DNA of 64,000 nucleotides, taken from positions 124,001-188,000 of the forward strand of contig JOGW01000006.1 in the NCBI GenBank assembly GCA_000721375.1, written 5' to 3'. This stretch comes from Streptomyces sp. NRRL B-3428 (GTDB lineage: Bacteria > Actinomycetota > Actinomycetes > Streptomycetales > Streptomycetaceae). The translations under genes were made by a program, and so were the position numbers. Positions 41,936 through 51,090 of this stretch are shown here, piece by piece. Within the stretch, counting starts at the first letter, position 1; each line of letters starts with the position of its first letter. Under the pieces are notes generated by a model. That model was not told the DNA's origin. It made no database searches and saw only the letters and a program-made list of their open reading frames with translations.

Positions 41936-42634
41936 TCAGGGCTTACGCCCGAAGACCACCACGCTGTCCCCCACCTGCAGCACCTTGAACAGCCGCCCCG
42001 CGTCCTGCGGCCGCAGATTCACACAGCCCGCCGAGCCCGGCCCGGTGAACAGGTTCGTCAGCGAGCCGTGGATGGCCTGCCCCTGCGAGAAGTATTGGGA
42101 GTACGGCATGGGCGTGTTGTTGTAGAGCGTCGAGATCTCGTGCCGCTTCTTGCGGAACACGGTGTGCCATCCCCTGCGGGTCTCGAACCCTTTGCGCCCG
42201 CTGCGGATCGGCACCACCCCGTACACCACCTTGCGCCCCTTCTGCACCCACATCAGCTGCCGGGTCAGATCCACACACGCCACGCGGCGCGCACGGACCG
42301 GGCAGCGCCGCCCGGCGTTCGGGTTCTTGCGGTACGCCGTGACCGACAGCATCCGCAGCGTCGCCGAACTCGCGTATCCATTGGCCGGCTTGAGGCCCTC
42401 ACGCCGCTGATACGCCTGGATCGCCCGGCAGTCCCGCAGCGACTGCTGCCCGTCGGCCCGCAGCCGCAGCCGCCGCTCGACCTGCTTCTGATACGGGCTC
42501 GACGCCGTCACACAGCCCGGTCCCGCCCCGGCCGCACCGAGCTCCGCCGCACCGGCCGGTGCCACGGACACCAGGGCCACCGAGACCCCTGCGACCCCCA
42601 CGAGAGCACGCCCCATCACGCGCCTGAACTCCAT
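41936..42634 (-). CDS. L,D-transpeptidase (YkuD) with peptidoglycan-binding-like domain
   Basis: 232 residues. Signal peptide (RALVGVAGVSVALVSVAPAG), a peptidoglycan-binding-1-like helical part (LRDCRAIQAYQRREGLKPA), then the YkuD domain with AIHGS and SAGCVNLRPQDA, giving the His and catalytic Cys. It should make 3-3 crosslinks or attach proteins to the wall. ATG 42634 is chosen for GAGGAG 4 nt upstream; an ATG 24 nt earlier is possible. Confidence 0.92.
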   Translation of the reverse strand: MEFRRVMGRALVGVAGVSVALVSVAPAGAAELGAAGAGPGCVTASSPYQKQVERRLRLRADGQQSLRDCRAIQAYQRREGLKPANGYASSATLRMLSVTAYRKNPNAGRRCPVRARRVACVDLTRQLMWVQKGRKVVYGVVPIRSGRKGFETRRGWHTVFRKKRHEISTLYNNTPMPYSQYFSQGQAIHGSLTNLFTGPGSAGCVNLRPQDAGRLFKVLQVGDSVVVFGRKP

Positions 42635-42755
42635 GCCGCTCCTCAGAGGATTTCTCATACGATCCGACTTCTCACGGTGATCGCAGATCAGCCCCGGACG
42701 GTGCGGGGCGCGGCAGCGCGTACCTCCAAGGAGACCCGGGGCCAGGGCAAACAGC

Positions 42756-43460
42756 TCAATGCGACGGCTCGGCGGGCCCCTGTACGGACTCGCCCTCACC
42801 CGCGCTGACCAGCCCCGTCTCGTACGCGACGATCACCGCCTGGACGCGGTCGCGCAGGCCCAGCTTCGCGAGGATCCGGGCGACATGGGTCTTGACGGTG
42901 GTCTCGGCGAGGTGGAGGCGGGTGGCGAGTTCGGCGTTGGTGAGGCCGCGGGCGAGCAGGCCGAGGACTTCGAGTTCGCGCGGGGTGAGCGAGGCGAGGT
43001 CGCGGTGGAGTGCGGGAGCGTCCCCGTCACCGCGCCGCGCGAAACGCTGCACCAGACGGCGGGTGATCGCGGGCGCCAGGAGGGCGTCGCCGGTCCGTAC
43101 CGTGCGTACGGCGGCGGTGAGTTGCTCGGGTGTGACGTCCTTGAGCAGGAAGCCGCTGGCCCCGGCGGACAGGGCCGCGTACACGTAGCGGTCGAGGTCG
43201 AAGGTCGTCAGGATGATGACGCGGGGTTCGCCCGGTGCGCCGGTGAGGATACGGCGGGTGGCCTCCAGACCGTCCATCTCCGGCATCCGTACGTCCATCA
43301 GGACCACGTCCGGGCGGGTACGGCGGACCGCGTCGACCGCCTCGGCCCCGTTGGTGGCCTCGCCGACCACCTCGATGCCGTCGGCCCCGAGGATCAGCCG
43401 GAAGCCGGTGCGGACCAGGGTCTGGTCGTCGGCGAGGAGCACACGCAGCGGCTCGGTCAC
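42756..43460 (-). CDS. NarL/LuxR-family response regulator
   Basis: 234 residues: receiver (LLADDQTLVRTGFRL, Asp in VVLMDVRMPEMDG, Lys in FLLKDVTPE) and a LuxR HTH (LTPRELEVLGLLARGLTNAE, TTVKTHVARILAKLGLRDR). Its start overlaps the kinase stop by 4 nt. It likely controls the divergent ABC exporter. Confidence 0.95.
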   Translation of the reverse strand: MTEPLRVLLADDQTLVRTGFRLILGADGIEVVGEATNGAEAVDAVRRTRPDVVLMDVRMPEMDGLEATRRILTGAPGEPRVIILTTFDLDRYVYAALSAGASGFLLKDVTPEQLTAAVRTVRTGDALLAPAITRRLVQRFARRGDGDAPALHRDLASLTPRELEVLGLLARGLTNAELATRLHLAETTVKTHVARILAKLGLRDRVQAVIVAYETGLVSAGEGESVQGPAEPSH

Positions 43461-44737
43461 GGTGTCTCCTCCAACGGAATCAGCGCCTCGACACGGTAAC
43501 CCCCGGTCAGCCGGGGCCCGTTGTTCAACGTCCCGCCGTACACGGCCAGACGCTCTCGCAGTCCGATCAGCCCCCGGCCGCTCCCCGCGCCCTCGCCCGG
43601 CCGCCCCCCGGTGTCCGTGACCTCGACGCGCAGTTGCTCGGGGCCGTACCCGACGGTCACCGAGGCCGTGGCCCCCGTCGCGTGCTTCACCGTGTTGGTG
43701 AGGGCCTCCTGGACCACGCGGTACGCGGCGAGTTCGACACCCGGCGGCAGGGGGCGCACCGGCCCCGCGACCGTCAGGTCCACGCAGAGGCCGGCCTCCC
43801 TGACCCGACCGATCAGGGACTCCAGCTGATCGAGCCCGGGCTGCGGGGCAAGGTCCCCCTCCATGGCGGCGGAGTCGTCCATGGTGAGCAGGCCCATCAC
43901 GTGGCGCAGTTCGGTCATCGCGGCGCGGCCACCCGCCTCCACCGCGAGCAGTGCCTCGCCGGCCTGGTCGGGCGAGGTGTTCATGATCTTCCGGGCCGCG
44001 CCCGCCTGGATGACCATCACGCTCACGTTGTGCGTGACGACGTCGTGCAGTTCACGCGCGATCCTGGCCCGCTCGTGCTCCACGGCCCTGCGCAGCGCCT
44101 CGGCCTGTTCCCGTTCCAACGCCGTCAGGCGCGTACGGCTTTCGTCGCTGCGGAGCTTCCAGGTGCGCAGACCCACGGCGGCCATGGCCATCGGGGCGAG
44201 GATCATGAGGATGACGTACTCGTTGGGGATGGTGCTGATCGCCGAGTTCCCCGAGGTGCCGACCAGGAGCACCGCCGCCGTCAGCGCGGCCAGGGTCGCC
44301 ACCCGGTACGGGCTGTACACGGCAGCGCTGTAGACGGCGATCACGAACGCGTAGAACGTCAGCCGCAGCACGCTCTGCGGAGTCGCCAGCGTCGCGGCGG
44401 TCACGACGCACAGCACCGCGAGCGGATAGCGGCGGCGCAGCGCGAGGGCGCCGGAGGCGACGATCGCGAGGGTCACCATCAGCGCGAGGCCGTCGGTCCC
44501 CGTGGGGCGCGTGATCAGGATGTCCACGCCGGGGGCGGACGACCGCCGCACCACGTTGTCCACGTTGTCGACGCCGTAATAGACGGTGGTGACGCCGAGC
44601 GTCAGCGCGAGCAGCAGATCGAACTGCCACGCGCGCCGGGACAGCCGCGGCGGCGGACCGCTGGGCACCAGGGCCTCGCGGACGGCCCGGTGGGCGGCCT
44701 CCAGCAACCGGTCCAGCGTCGTACGTACGTTCCTCAC
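43457..44737 (-). CDS. Sensor histidine kinase (HisKA_3, DesK-like)
   Basis: About 426 residues. Four to five TM segments in the first ~190, then HisKA_3 with ERARIARELHDVVTHNVSVM and a HATPase (VQEALTNTVKHA, VTDTGGRPGEGAGSGRGLIG). The start is uncertain: GTG 44737 fits the domain but has no ribosome site, and the frame is open to 44788. Partner is the gene at 42756. The small periplasmic loops suggest sensing within the membrane, as with antibiotic-responsive kinases. Confidence 0.9.
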   Translation of the reverse strand: MRNVRTTLDRLLEAAHRAVREALVPSGPPPRLSRRAWQFDLLLALTLGVTTVYYGVDNVDNVVRRSSAPGVDILITRPTGTDGLALMVTLAIVASGALALRRRYPLAVLCVVTAATLATPQSVLRLTFYAFVIAVYSAAVYSPYRVATLAALTAAVLLVGTSGNSAISTIPNEYVILMILAPMAMAAVGLRTWKLRSDESRTRLTALEREQAEALRRAVEHERARIARELHDVVTHNVSVMVIQAGAARKIMNTSPDQAGEALLAVEAGGRAAMTELRHVMGLLTMDDSAAMEGDLAPQPGLDQLESLIGRVREAGLCVDLTVAGPVRPLPPGVELAAYRVVQEALTNTVKHATGATASVTVGYGPEQLRVEVTDTGGRPGEGAGSGRGLIGLRERLAVYGGTLNNGPRLTGGYRVEALIPLEETP

Positions 44738-44948
44738 TGATTCATTGTCGCCACCGGACCGGGCCCCGGGGTCCGCCCTGGTGGCCATTCCCCAGGTGGC
44801 GGGTACACCGGCCGCGTACTTCTCAGGGATGACCTCCGGCCCGGTCGTCCCGGCGCGGTACCGGATTGCGTTCCGGCGGCGGACGCGCGGGCGCGAGGCC
44901 CGCTCCTAGCGTTCGAGCAGCCGATCCGCCCGTACCCGAGGAGCCTTC

Positions 44949-45659
44949 ATGACCACGCCGGTGATCGAACTGCGCGAGGTGAGCCGCCGTTACGACGACC
45001 GGACCACGGGGCCGCCCGCGCTCAACAACGCCTCGCTGACCGTACGTCCGGGCGAGGCCGTCGCGATCGTCGGCCCGTCCGGCAGCGGCAAGTCCACGCT
45101 GCTCAATCTGATCGCGGGCCTGGACCGGCCCGATGCGGGAACCGTCACCGTGGACGGGGTGCGGGTGGACCGGCTGGGCGAGGCGGGTGCGGCCCTCTAC
45201 CGGCGTACGAAGATCGGGATGGTCTTCCAGTTCTTCCATCTGCTCGACGATCTGACGGTCGCCGACAACGTCGTGCTGCCCGCGCGGCTCGCGGGCATGG
45301 GCCGGCGCACGGCCGCTCGCCGGGCGGACGAACTCCTGGACCTGCTCGGCATCGGCCGGCACGCCCGCGCGTATCCAGGCCGCCTCTCCGGCGGCGAACG
45401 CCAACGGGTCGCGGTGGCAAGGGCGTTGATGAACAAGCCGCCGCTGCTCCTGGCCGACGAACCGACCGGCGCCCTGGACACCGCCGCGGGCCAGGACGTC
45501 AGCAGGCTGCTCGGCGAGCTGAACGCCGAGGGCCAGACCGTCGTCGTGGTCACCCACGATCTGGCCCTGGCCCGCTCGTGCACCCGCCGTACGGTGCGGA
45601 TCGCCGACGGGCGTATCGCCTCGGACACTCCGTCCCACGAAGCCGAGGCCGTCCGATGA
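44949..45659 (+). CDS. MacB/LolD-type ABC transporter ATP-binding protein
   Basis: 236 residues. Walker A GPSGSGKST, Q-loop FQFFHLLDDLTV, signature LSGGERQRVAVARAL, Walker B LLLADEPTGALD, His switch VVTHD. It drives the FtsX-like permease next door, whose ATG overlaps its stop. Divergent from the two-component system. Confidence 0.95.
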   Translation: MTTPVIELREVSRRYDDRTTGPPALNNASLTVRPGEAVAIVGPSGSGKSTLLNLIAGLDRPDAGTVTVDGVRVDRLGEAGAALYRRTKIGMVFQFFHLLDDLTVADNVVLPARLAGMGRRTAARRADELLDLLGIGRHARAYPGRLSGGERQRVAVARALMNKPPLLLADEPTGALDTAAGQDVSRLLGELNAEGQTVVVVTHDLALARSCTRRTVRIADGRIASDTPSHEAEAVR

Positions 45660-48031
45660 GCGCACTCGGCAAGGTGGTGCGCTCGGGTGTGGGCCGGCGC
45701 CGGGTGCAGACGCTGGTGATCGGCCTCGCCACGCTGATGGCGGTGGCCGCCTCCGTCATGGCCGGTTCGCTGCTCGCGGTGTCGGGCGCGCCCTTCGCCG
45801 ACGCCTTCGCGCGGCAGCACGGGGCGCATCTGTCCGTGCAGTTCGACGCGGGCGAGGTGAGCGCCGGGCAGCTGAAGAAGTCCGCGGACGCCGAGGGCGT
45901 GAGCGCGGCCGCCGGGCCCTTCCGTACGGCGACGGTGGTGCCGGAGGCGGACGGGGTGGGCCCCGGGGGCGGCCCGTTGACGGTGGCGGGGCGCGGCGAC
46001 CGGGGTCGTGGCGTGGACGAGGTCGATCTGCTCGATGGACGCTGGCCCGCACGGACCGGCGAGATCGCGCTGTCCACCGACGCCCCGCTGCCCCCGTTCC
46101 TGGACTCGAAGCTCAACTTCCCCGATCTGCCCGGGAGTCCGACGCTGACGGTGGTCGGGGTCGCCCGCTCGGTGACGGGGACGGCCGACGCCTGGGTGGT
46201 GCCCTCCCAGATGCCGGCGCTCACCGCGCCCGGCAGCAGCGGCGGCTATCAGATGCTCTACCGCTTCACGGACGCGTCCACCGCCGCGCAGATCACGGCG
46301 GGCACCAAGGCCGTGACGGGCTCCCTGCCGAAGGCCGCGGCGGTCGGCGAACAGTCCTGGCTCACCGTCAAGAAGACCGCCGAGCGCGACACCGCGCTCT
46401 ACGTCCCGTTCCTGATGGCGTTCGGCGCCATGGGCCTGGTCATGTCGGTGCTGATCGTCGGCAACGTGGTCGCCTCGGCCGTCGGCACCGGGATGCGGCG
46501 GATCGGCGTCCTGAAGGCCGTCGGTTTCACACCGGCGCAGGTCGTACGGGCGTACGTGGGCCAGGCGTTGATCCCCGCGACGGCCGGCACCGCGCTCGGT
46601 GTCCTGGCCGGTCATGCGCTCGCCGTCCCCGTACTGGCCGAGGCCGGTGAGGTGTACGGCACCTCCTCGCTGACCGTCGAACCCCGGGTCGACCTGACCG
46701 TGATCGCCGGGGTGCTCGGTCTGGTCGCGGTGACCGCGTGGGCCAGTGCGCTGCGGGCGGGCCGGCTGCGGACCGTCGATGCGCTCGCGGTGGGCCGCAA
46801 CTCCGCGACGGGGCGCGGCCGTCGGGCGGCCCGTCTCGCGTCCCGGCTGCCGCTGCCGCGACCGGTCGCCCTGGGCCTGACCCGGCCCTTCGCGCGGCCC
46901 GCCCGTGCGCTGGCGATGGGTGCGGCGGTCCTGTTCGGCGCGGTCGCGGTCACGTTCACCGTGGGGCTCGGGGCTTCGCTCGGCAAGGTGATGGAGGCCA
47001 GGGCGCATGACGCGGCCGATGTGGTGGTGCCCGCGCCGATGCCGGACTTCGGGCCCGGAGGACCGGGAGGACCGGGAGGACCGGAAGGACCGGAAGGCAA
47101 GACCGATACCGACCCCTCAGCGGTGGCCGCTGCCGTCAACTCCACCGCCGGAACCGGCAGGTACTACAGCGCCTCGACCGTGCAGGCCTCCGTCTCCGGC
47201 CTGACCGGCACCGTCGACGTGACCGCCTTCACGGGCGACGCCTCCTGGGGCGGTTACGCGATGGTCGAGGGCCGTTGGCTCGAAAAGCCCGGTGAGGCCG
47301 TGGTCCCGACCCCGCTCCTGGCCGCCACCGGAACCCGTATCGGCGACCGGCTCACCCTGAACGGCCTTGCCGAACCCGTCACCGTACGCATCGTCGGCGA
47401 GGTGCTCGACCCGCGCAGGGACGGGATGCAGGTGTTCACCGACGTACGAACCCTGGCAGCGGCGCATCCCGACCTGACCGACACCAGCCACCACATCGCG
47501 GTCGCCGCGGGCACCGGCGTATCGGCGTATGTCGACGCGCTGAACCGGAAGTTGGAGCCGCTGGGCCTGGCCGCACGGACCGGCGGACTCGACGGCGGCA
47601 GCGACATGGTCGTCACCCTCAACGCGCTCTCCGCGATGCTCACCTTGATGCTCGTCGCCGTCGCCGCACTCGGCGTGCTCAACGGCGTGCTGCTCGACAC
47701 CCGGGAGCGCGTACGGGAGTTGGGCATCCACAAGGCGCTGGGGATGACCCCGCGCCAGACCGTCGCCATGGTCCTCACCTCCGTCGCGCTGACCGGTCTG
47801 CTGGCCGGCGTGCTCGGCGTACCGCTCGGGGTGGCCCTGCACGGCTGGGTCATGCCCGCGATGGGCGACAGCGTGGGACTGCGCCTGCCCGCATCGGTGC
47901 TCGCCGTCTACCACGCACCGCAGTTGCTCCCGCTCGCACTCGGCGGTCTGCTCATCGCCACCGTGGGCGCACTGCTGCCCGCGGGCTGGGCGGCGAGGTC
48001 ACGGTCGGCGACGGCGCTGCGTACCGAATAG
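45656..48031 (+). CDS. FtsX-like ABC transporter permease
   Basis: 791 residues with two FtsX domains: TM1 near 20-45, a large extracytoplasmic domain, three TM near 250-390, TM near 415-440, a second extracytoplasmic domain with GGPGGPGGPEGPEG repeats, and three final TM. The pattern TRERVRELGIHKALGMTPRQ is typical of MacB/LolC permeases. Such pairs export peptides or lipoproteins or sense antibiotics. Confidence 0.93.
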   Translation: MSALGKVVRSGVGRRRVQTLVIGLATLMAVAASVMAGSLLAVSGAPFADAFARQHGAHLSVQFDAGEVSAGQLKKSADAEGVSAAAGPFRTATVVPEADGVGPGGGPLTVAGRGDRGRGVDEVDLLDGRWPARTGEIALSTDAPLPPFLDSKLNFPDLPGSPTLTVVGVARSVTGTADAWVVPSQMPALTAPGSSGGYQMLYRFTDASTAAQITAGTKAVTGSLPKAAAVGEQSWLTVKKTAERDTALYVPFLMAFGAMGLVMSVLIVGNVVASAVGTGMRRIGVLKAVGFTPAQVVRAYVGQALIPATAGTALGVLAGHALAVPVLAEAGEVYGTSSLTVEPRVDLTVIAGVLGLVAVTAWASALRAGRLRTVDALAVGRNSATGRGRRAARLASRLPLPRPVALGLTRPFARPARALAMGAAVLFGAVAVTFTVGLGASLGKVMEARAHDAADVVVPAPMPDFGPGGPGGPGGPEGPEGKTDTDPSAVAAAVNSTAGTGRYYSASTVQASVSGLTGTVDVTAFTGDASWGGYAMVEGRWLEKPGEAVVPTPLLAATGTRIGDRLTLNGLAEPVTVRIVGEVLDPRRDGMQVFTDVRTLAAAHPDLTDTSHHIAVAAGTGVSAYVDALNRKLEPLGLAARTGGLDGGSDMVVTLNALSAMLTLMLVAVAALGVLNGVLLDTRERVRELGIHKALGMTPRQTVAMVLTSVALTGLLAGVLGVPLGVALHGWVMPAMGDSVGLRLPASVLAVYHAPQLLPLALGGLLIATVGALLPAGWAARSRSATALRTE
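47054..47098 (+). repeat. Five 9-bp repeats coding GPG/GPE units in the permease
   Basis: Units CCCGGAGGA, CCGGGAGGA, CCGGGAGGA, CCGGAAGGA and CCGGAAGGC run in tandem in the second extracytoplasmic domain. Confidence 0.9.
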
Positions 48032-48032
48032 A

Positions 48033-48058
48033 AGAGGGCTTACGGAGAGAAGCCCTCT
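48033..48058. terminator. Terminator after the ABC permease
   Basis: AGAGGGCTT (48033-48041) pairs with AAGCCCTCT (48050-48058), between convergent genes. Confidence 0.8.
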
Positions 48059-48059
48059 G

Positions 48060-48461
48060 TCAGGCGGCGTCGAGTGCCGCGGTGATCTTCTCGACCATCG
48101 CGGTCATGACGGGCGTGGGCCCCTTCTTGGCCGCCTGCACACCGGTCTGGAGGGCGAGCAGGACCGTGCCGCGGAAGTTGTCGGCCTCGGCCGCGTCCTG
48201 CTTCTTCAGCACGGTCATGGCCTCGGTCAGCGCCGGAAGGACCTTGTCGGCGAGTTCCGCGGTCGACTTGCCGCCGAGGTCACCGACTTCCGACTTCTCC
48301 GCGAGTACGTGGCCGACGGTGCCGGTCGCCGAGTGCAGGGCGATCGAACCGTGCGTGGCGACCTTGTGCGGCGAACCCGCGGTGGCGGCGAGCAGCGAGA
48401 CGGCGCCGTAGGCGGCGGTGCGGAGGGTGAGCTTGTCCTGGGCGGTGAGGTCGATGCTCAT
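48060..48461 (-). CDS. Hypothetical cytoplasmic protein
   Basis: 133 residues, mostly helical: LTAQDKLTLRTAAYGAVSLL, PHKVATHGSIALHSATGTVG, STAELADKVLPALTEAMTVL, VQAAKKGPTPVMTAMVEKIT. AGGAG lies 9 nt before ATG 48461. No signal peptide. I do not recognise the family. Confidence 0.72.
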   Translation of the reverse strand: MSIDLTAQDKLTLRTAAYGAVSLLAATAGSPHKVATHGSIALHSATGTVGHVLAEKSEVGDLGGKSTAELADKVLPALTEAMTVLKKQDAAEADNFRGTVLLALQTGVQAAKKGPTPVMTAMVEKITAALDAA

Positions 48462-48611
48462 GGTGACGGGCTCCTGGGTCTTGTCGCGGCCCGCTTGTCG
48501 GTGCCGCTGTCTGCTGATGACCCAGAGCTTGGGGGCAGCGGCTTTCACCGGGGCCTCATACCGGTTTCAGCAGCACGGCAGCGCGTGAAACCCGGGCACA
48601 CAGTTCGTGTA

Positions 48612-48647
48612 AAACACCTGAAGCACCTGAAAGACGTGAAACACCCG
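48612..48647 (+). repeat. Four imperfect 9-bp repeats in the leader of a secreted-protein gene
   Basis: AAACACCTG, AAGCACCTG, AAAGACGTG and AAACACCCG are head-to-tail, ending 32 nt before the ATG at 48680. Confidence 0.75.
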
Positions 48648-48679
48648 CAAGGCACCAACTTCTCCTAGAAAGGCGGCGC

Positions 48680-49102
48680 ATGAACAACGCCGTAGCTCGC
48701 CTGGTCGCCCTGAGCGCCGGACTCCTGCTCTGCGCGGCGCCCATGGGCACCGCGTCCGCCGCGGACGGACCGGAGTGCGTGGACAGGGGCTCCGTGTCCA
48801 CCGTCGAGGACCTGTCGGACCGGCCGCAGCAGCCCGGTCTGACGGCGCTCACCAGCGCCCGAACGGTGGACGCGCGACAGGAGTTCCGCGTCCGCGGCTC
48901 CGCCGCCTCCCTGCCCGCGGGCACCCGCGTCACGCTGCAGCACTGGCAGCAGGAGGGCTGGACGAGCCTGCCCGCCGAGGTACGGACCACCTCCGACGGG
49001 ACGTACAACATGCGGGTGAAATTGTGGCGCAAGGGCCCCAACACCCTGCGCATCGTGGCTGCTTGTCTCGCCTCGGAGCCGTTCCAGGTCACCGTGCGCT
49101 GA
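48680..49102 (+). CDS. Secreted hypothetical protein
   Basis: 140 residues. Signal peptide MNNAVARLVALSAGLLLCAA to about ASA, then a ~110-residue all-beta domain with RTVDARQEFRVRGSAASLPA, GTRVTLQHWQQEGWTSLPAE and PNTLRIVAACLASEPFQVTV, with two Cys. The domain resembles bacterial Ig-like surface modules. AAAGGCGG precedes the ATG. The 3' end is duplicated beyond the stop codon. Confidence 0.75.
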   Translation: MNNAVARLVALSAGLLLCAAPMGTASAADGPECVDRGSVSTVEDLSDRPQQPGLTALTSARTVDARQEFRVRGSAASLPAGTRVTLQHWQQEGWTSLPAEVRTTSDGTYNMRVKLWRKGPNTLRIVAACLASEPFQVTVR

Positions 49103-49138
49103 CACGCCGTGCGCCGACACGGCATGCGCTGACAGCGT
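49094..49138 (+). repeat. Three 15-bp repeats spanning a stop codon
   Basis: GTGCGCTGACACGCC, GTGCGCCGACACGGC and ATGCGCTGACAGCGT are in tandem and in frame. The first contains the gene's TGA, the second has CGA at that place and the third has TGA again. Confidence 0.85.
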
Positions 49139-49168
49139 TCGCTGCCACACCGCGCGCCGAACACGCAG

Positions 49169-49198
49169 AAGGCGGACGGCAGTTGTGCCGTCCGCCTT
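49169..49198. terminator. Bidirectional terminator upstream of the HtrA 3' end
   Basis: AAGGCGGACGGCA and its exact complement with loop GTTG, between convergent genes. Confidence 0.92.
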
Positions 49199-49214
49199 CA
49201 CCGGAAGAGGTGAG

Positions 49215-50876
49215 TCAGCGCTCTTCGCCCTTGCTGCCGAGCACCACGTCCACCGTGTGCTCCTTGCCGTCTCGCTCGTAGGTGAGCTGCACGGTGTCAC
49301 CCGGCTTGTGCGTCCAAATCTCGCTGATCAGCGTCGGACCGCTGTCGATCGGACGGTCGTCGAGCTTGGTGATCAGGTCGCCGGGCTTGAGTCCCGCCTT
49401 GTCGGCGGGGCCGTTCGGCGTGACCGGAGCCGTGCCGCCCGAACCCTGCTCCGTGATGCGCGCGCCACCGTCACGGCTGGTCTCGTCGATGGTGACCGAG
49501 GCACCGATCATCGGATACGTGGCCTTGCCGTTCTTGATCAGGTCCTTGGCCACGTTCTTCGCCTGGTTGATCGGGATGGCGAAGCCGAGACCGATCGAAC
49601 CGGCCTGCTGGCCGCCCATGCCGCTGCCGGCCGACTGGATCGCCGAGTTGATGCCGATCACCGCGCCGCGCGCGTCGAGCAGCGGGCCACCGGAGTTGCC
49701 CGGGTTGATCGAGGCGTCGGTCTGCAGCGCGCTCATGTACGAGCGGGCGGCGCTGGAGCCGTCGCTGGAGGCGACGGGACGGTTCTTGGCGGAGACGATG
49801 CCGGTCGTCACGGTGTTGGAGAGCCCGAAGGGCGCGCCGATCGCGATCGTCGGGTCGCCGACCGCCACCTTGTCCGAGTCGCCGAGTGCGAGCGGCTGGA
49901 GGCCGGAGGCGTTCTTCAGCTTGAGCACGGCCACGTCGTAGCCCTGCGCCCGGCCGATCACCTCGGCCTCGTACTTCTTGCCGTTGGAGAACGTGGCCGA
50001 CAGCTTGCCGCCCTGCGCGGCCGTGGCCACCACGTGGTTGTTGGTGAGGATGTGGCCCTCACGGTCGTAGACGAAGCCGGTACCCGTACCGCCCTCGCCG
50101 TCGCCGCCCTGCGCGTCGATGGTCACGACGCTCGGCAGCGCCTTCGCGGCGATCCCCGCGACCGAGCCCGGCTCGCGCTTGAGGTCGCCCGGGGTGTCCG
50201 AGGCGGAGACGGTCGTCGAGTCCGTGCCGTCGTCGTTGCGCTCGGCCGCCCAGTAGCCGATACCGCCGCCGACACCGCCCGCGACGAGCGCGGCGGCCAG
50301 CGCGGCGGCGACGAGGCCACCCTTGCGGGACTTGGGGGAGACGGGGGCGGGCTGGTAGCTCGCGCCCCACTCCTGTCCACCCTCACCGTTCGCGTAGGAG
50401 GGGACGGACGGCGGCGAGGGCGGCCAGCCACCACCGGCGGCACCGGGCTGACCGGGCTGCTGCCCCGGCTGACCGGGCTGACCCTGCGGCGCCTGGCCGA
50501 AACCGGCCGACGCGTGCGCAGCCGACTCGTGCGGGGCCGACGCATGCGCGCCCGGCGCCTCGGCGCCACCCACCGGCGCAACCGGCGGCAACTGCGCCGT
50601 CTCCCCGGAGGGCACGGGCGGCAGTGGCGCGGTCACGTGCTCATCGCCTGCGGGAGCGACAGGCGCGGCGGGAGCGGCAGGCGCCGCATGCGCCACATGC
50701 TCGGCGGGAGCCGCATGTTCGGCCGGCACCGCAGGAGCAGCCGGCTCCACCGGAGCGACGGACTCCGACGCGACCGGCTCCGACGCGACCGGCTCCACCG
50801 GAGCGGGAGGCGCAGGAGGTACGGACGGGGCGGGGGGAACCTTGTTGCCCTCGTTGCCCTCGTTCTCGGTGCTCAC
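49215..50876 (-). CDS. HtrA/DegP-type membrane-anchored serine protease with PDZ domain
   Basis: 553 residues. A ~170-residue cytoplasmic Pro/Ala/Glu-rich tail with PVASEPVASES and APAEH repeats, one TM (VAAALAAALVAGGVGGGIGY), a trypsin-like domain with His in ILTNNHVVA, Asp in YDVAVLKLK and Ser in NPGNSGGPLLD, then a PDZ domain (GPADKAGLKPGDLITKLDDR). It degrades or refolds damaged proteins outside the membrane. GTG 50876 follows GAGGAG. Confidence 0.95.
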   Translation of the reverse strand: MSTENEGNEGNKVPPAPSVPPAPPAPVEPVASEPVASESVAPVEPAAPAVPAEHAAPAEHVAHAAPAAPAAPVAPAGDEHVTAPLPPVPSGETAQLPPVAPVGGAEAPGAHASAPHESAAHASAGFGQAPQGQPGQPGQQPGQPGAAGGGWPPSPPSVPSYANGEGGQEWGASYQPAPVSPKSRKGGLVAAALAAALVAGGVGGGIGYWAAERNDDGTDSTTVSASDTPGDLKREPGSVAGIAAKALPSVVTIDAQGGDGEGGTGTGFVYDREGHILTNNHVVATAAQGGKLSATFSNGKKYEAEVIGRAQGYDVAVLKLKNASGLQPLALGDSDKVAVGDPTIAIGAPFGLSNTVTTGIVSAKNRPVASSDGSSAARSYMSALQTDASINPGNSGGPLLDARGAVIGINSAIQSAGSGMGGQQAGSIGLGFAIPINQAKNVAKDLIKNGKATYPMIGASVTIDETSRDGGARITEQGSGGTAPVTPNGPADKAGLKPGDLITKLDDRPIDSGPTLISEIWTHKPGDTVQLTYERDGKEHTVDVVLGSKGEER

Positions 50877-51090
50877 AGCTCTACTCCTCGTTCCACGGCG
50901 TCAGCATCTCTTTTCCTGGCCGCACTTATGCTCCGCCAGCCTTTCCCAACGGACGTCAGGGCACCATAAGCCGCACCTATGTGTCCGTCGCCCATCCTTA
51001 TGCAGCGGCCGGAACGGTCGCATCCGCTGAGCCCCCGTCAGGAAACCCGACGTACGCCAAAGGCGCCCCGCACAGTGACACCATGTCGCG

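Noticed and set aside
49215..51090. Possible htrA-glycerophosphodiesterase operon
   Set aside because: The genes are divergent, so they share a promoter region but not a transcript.
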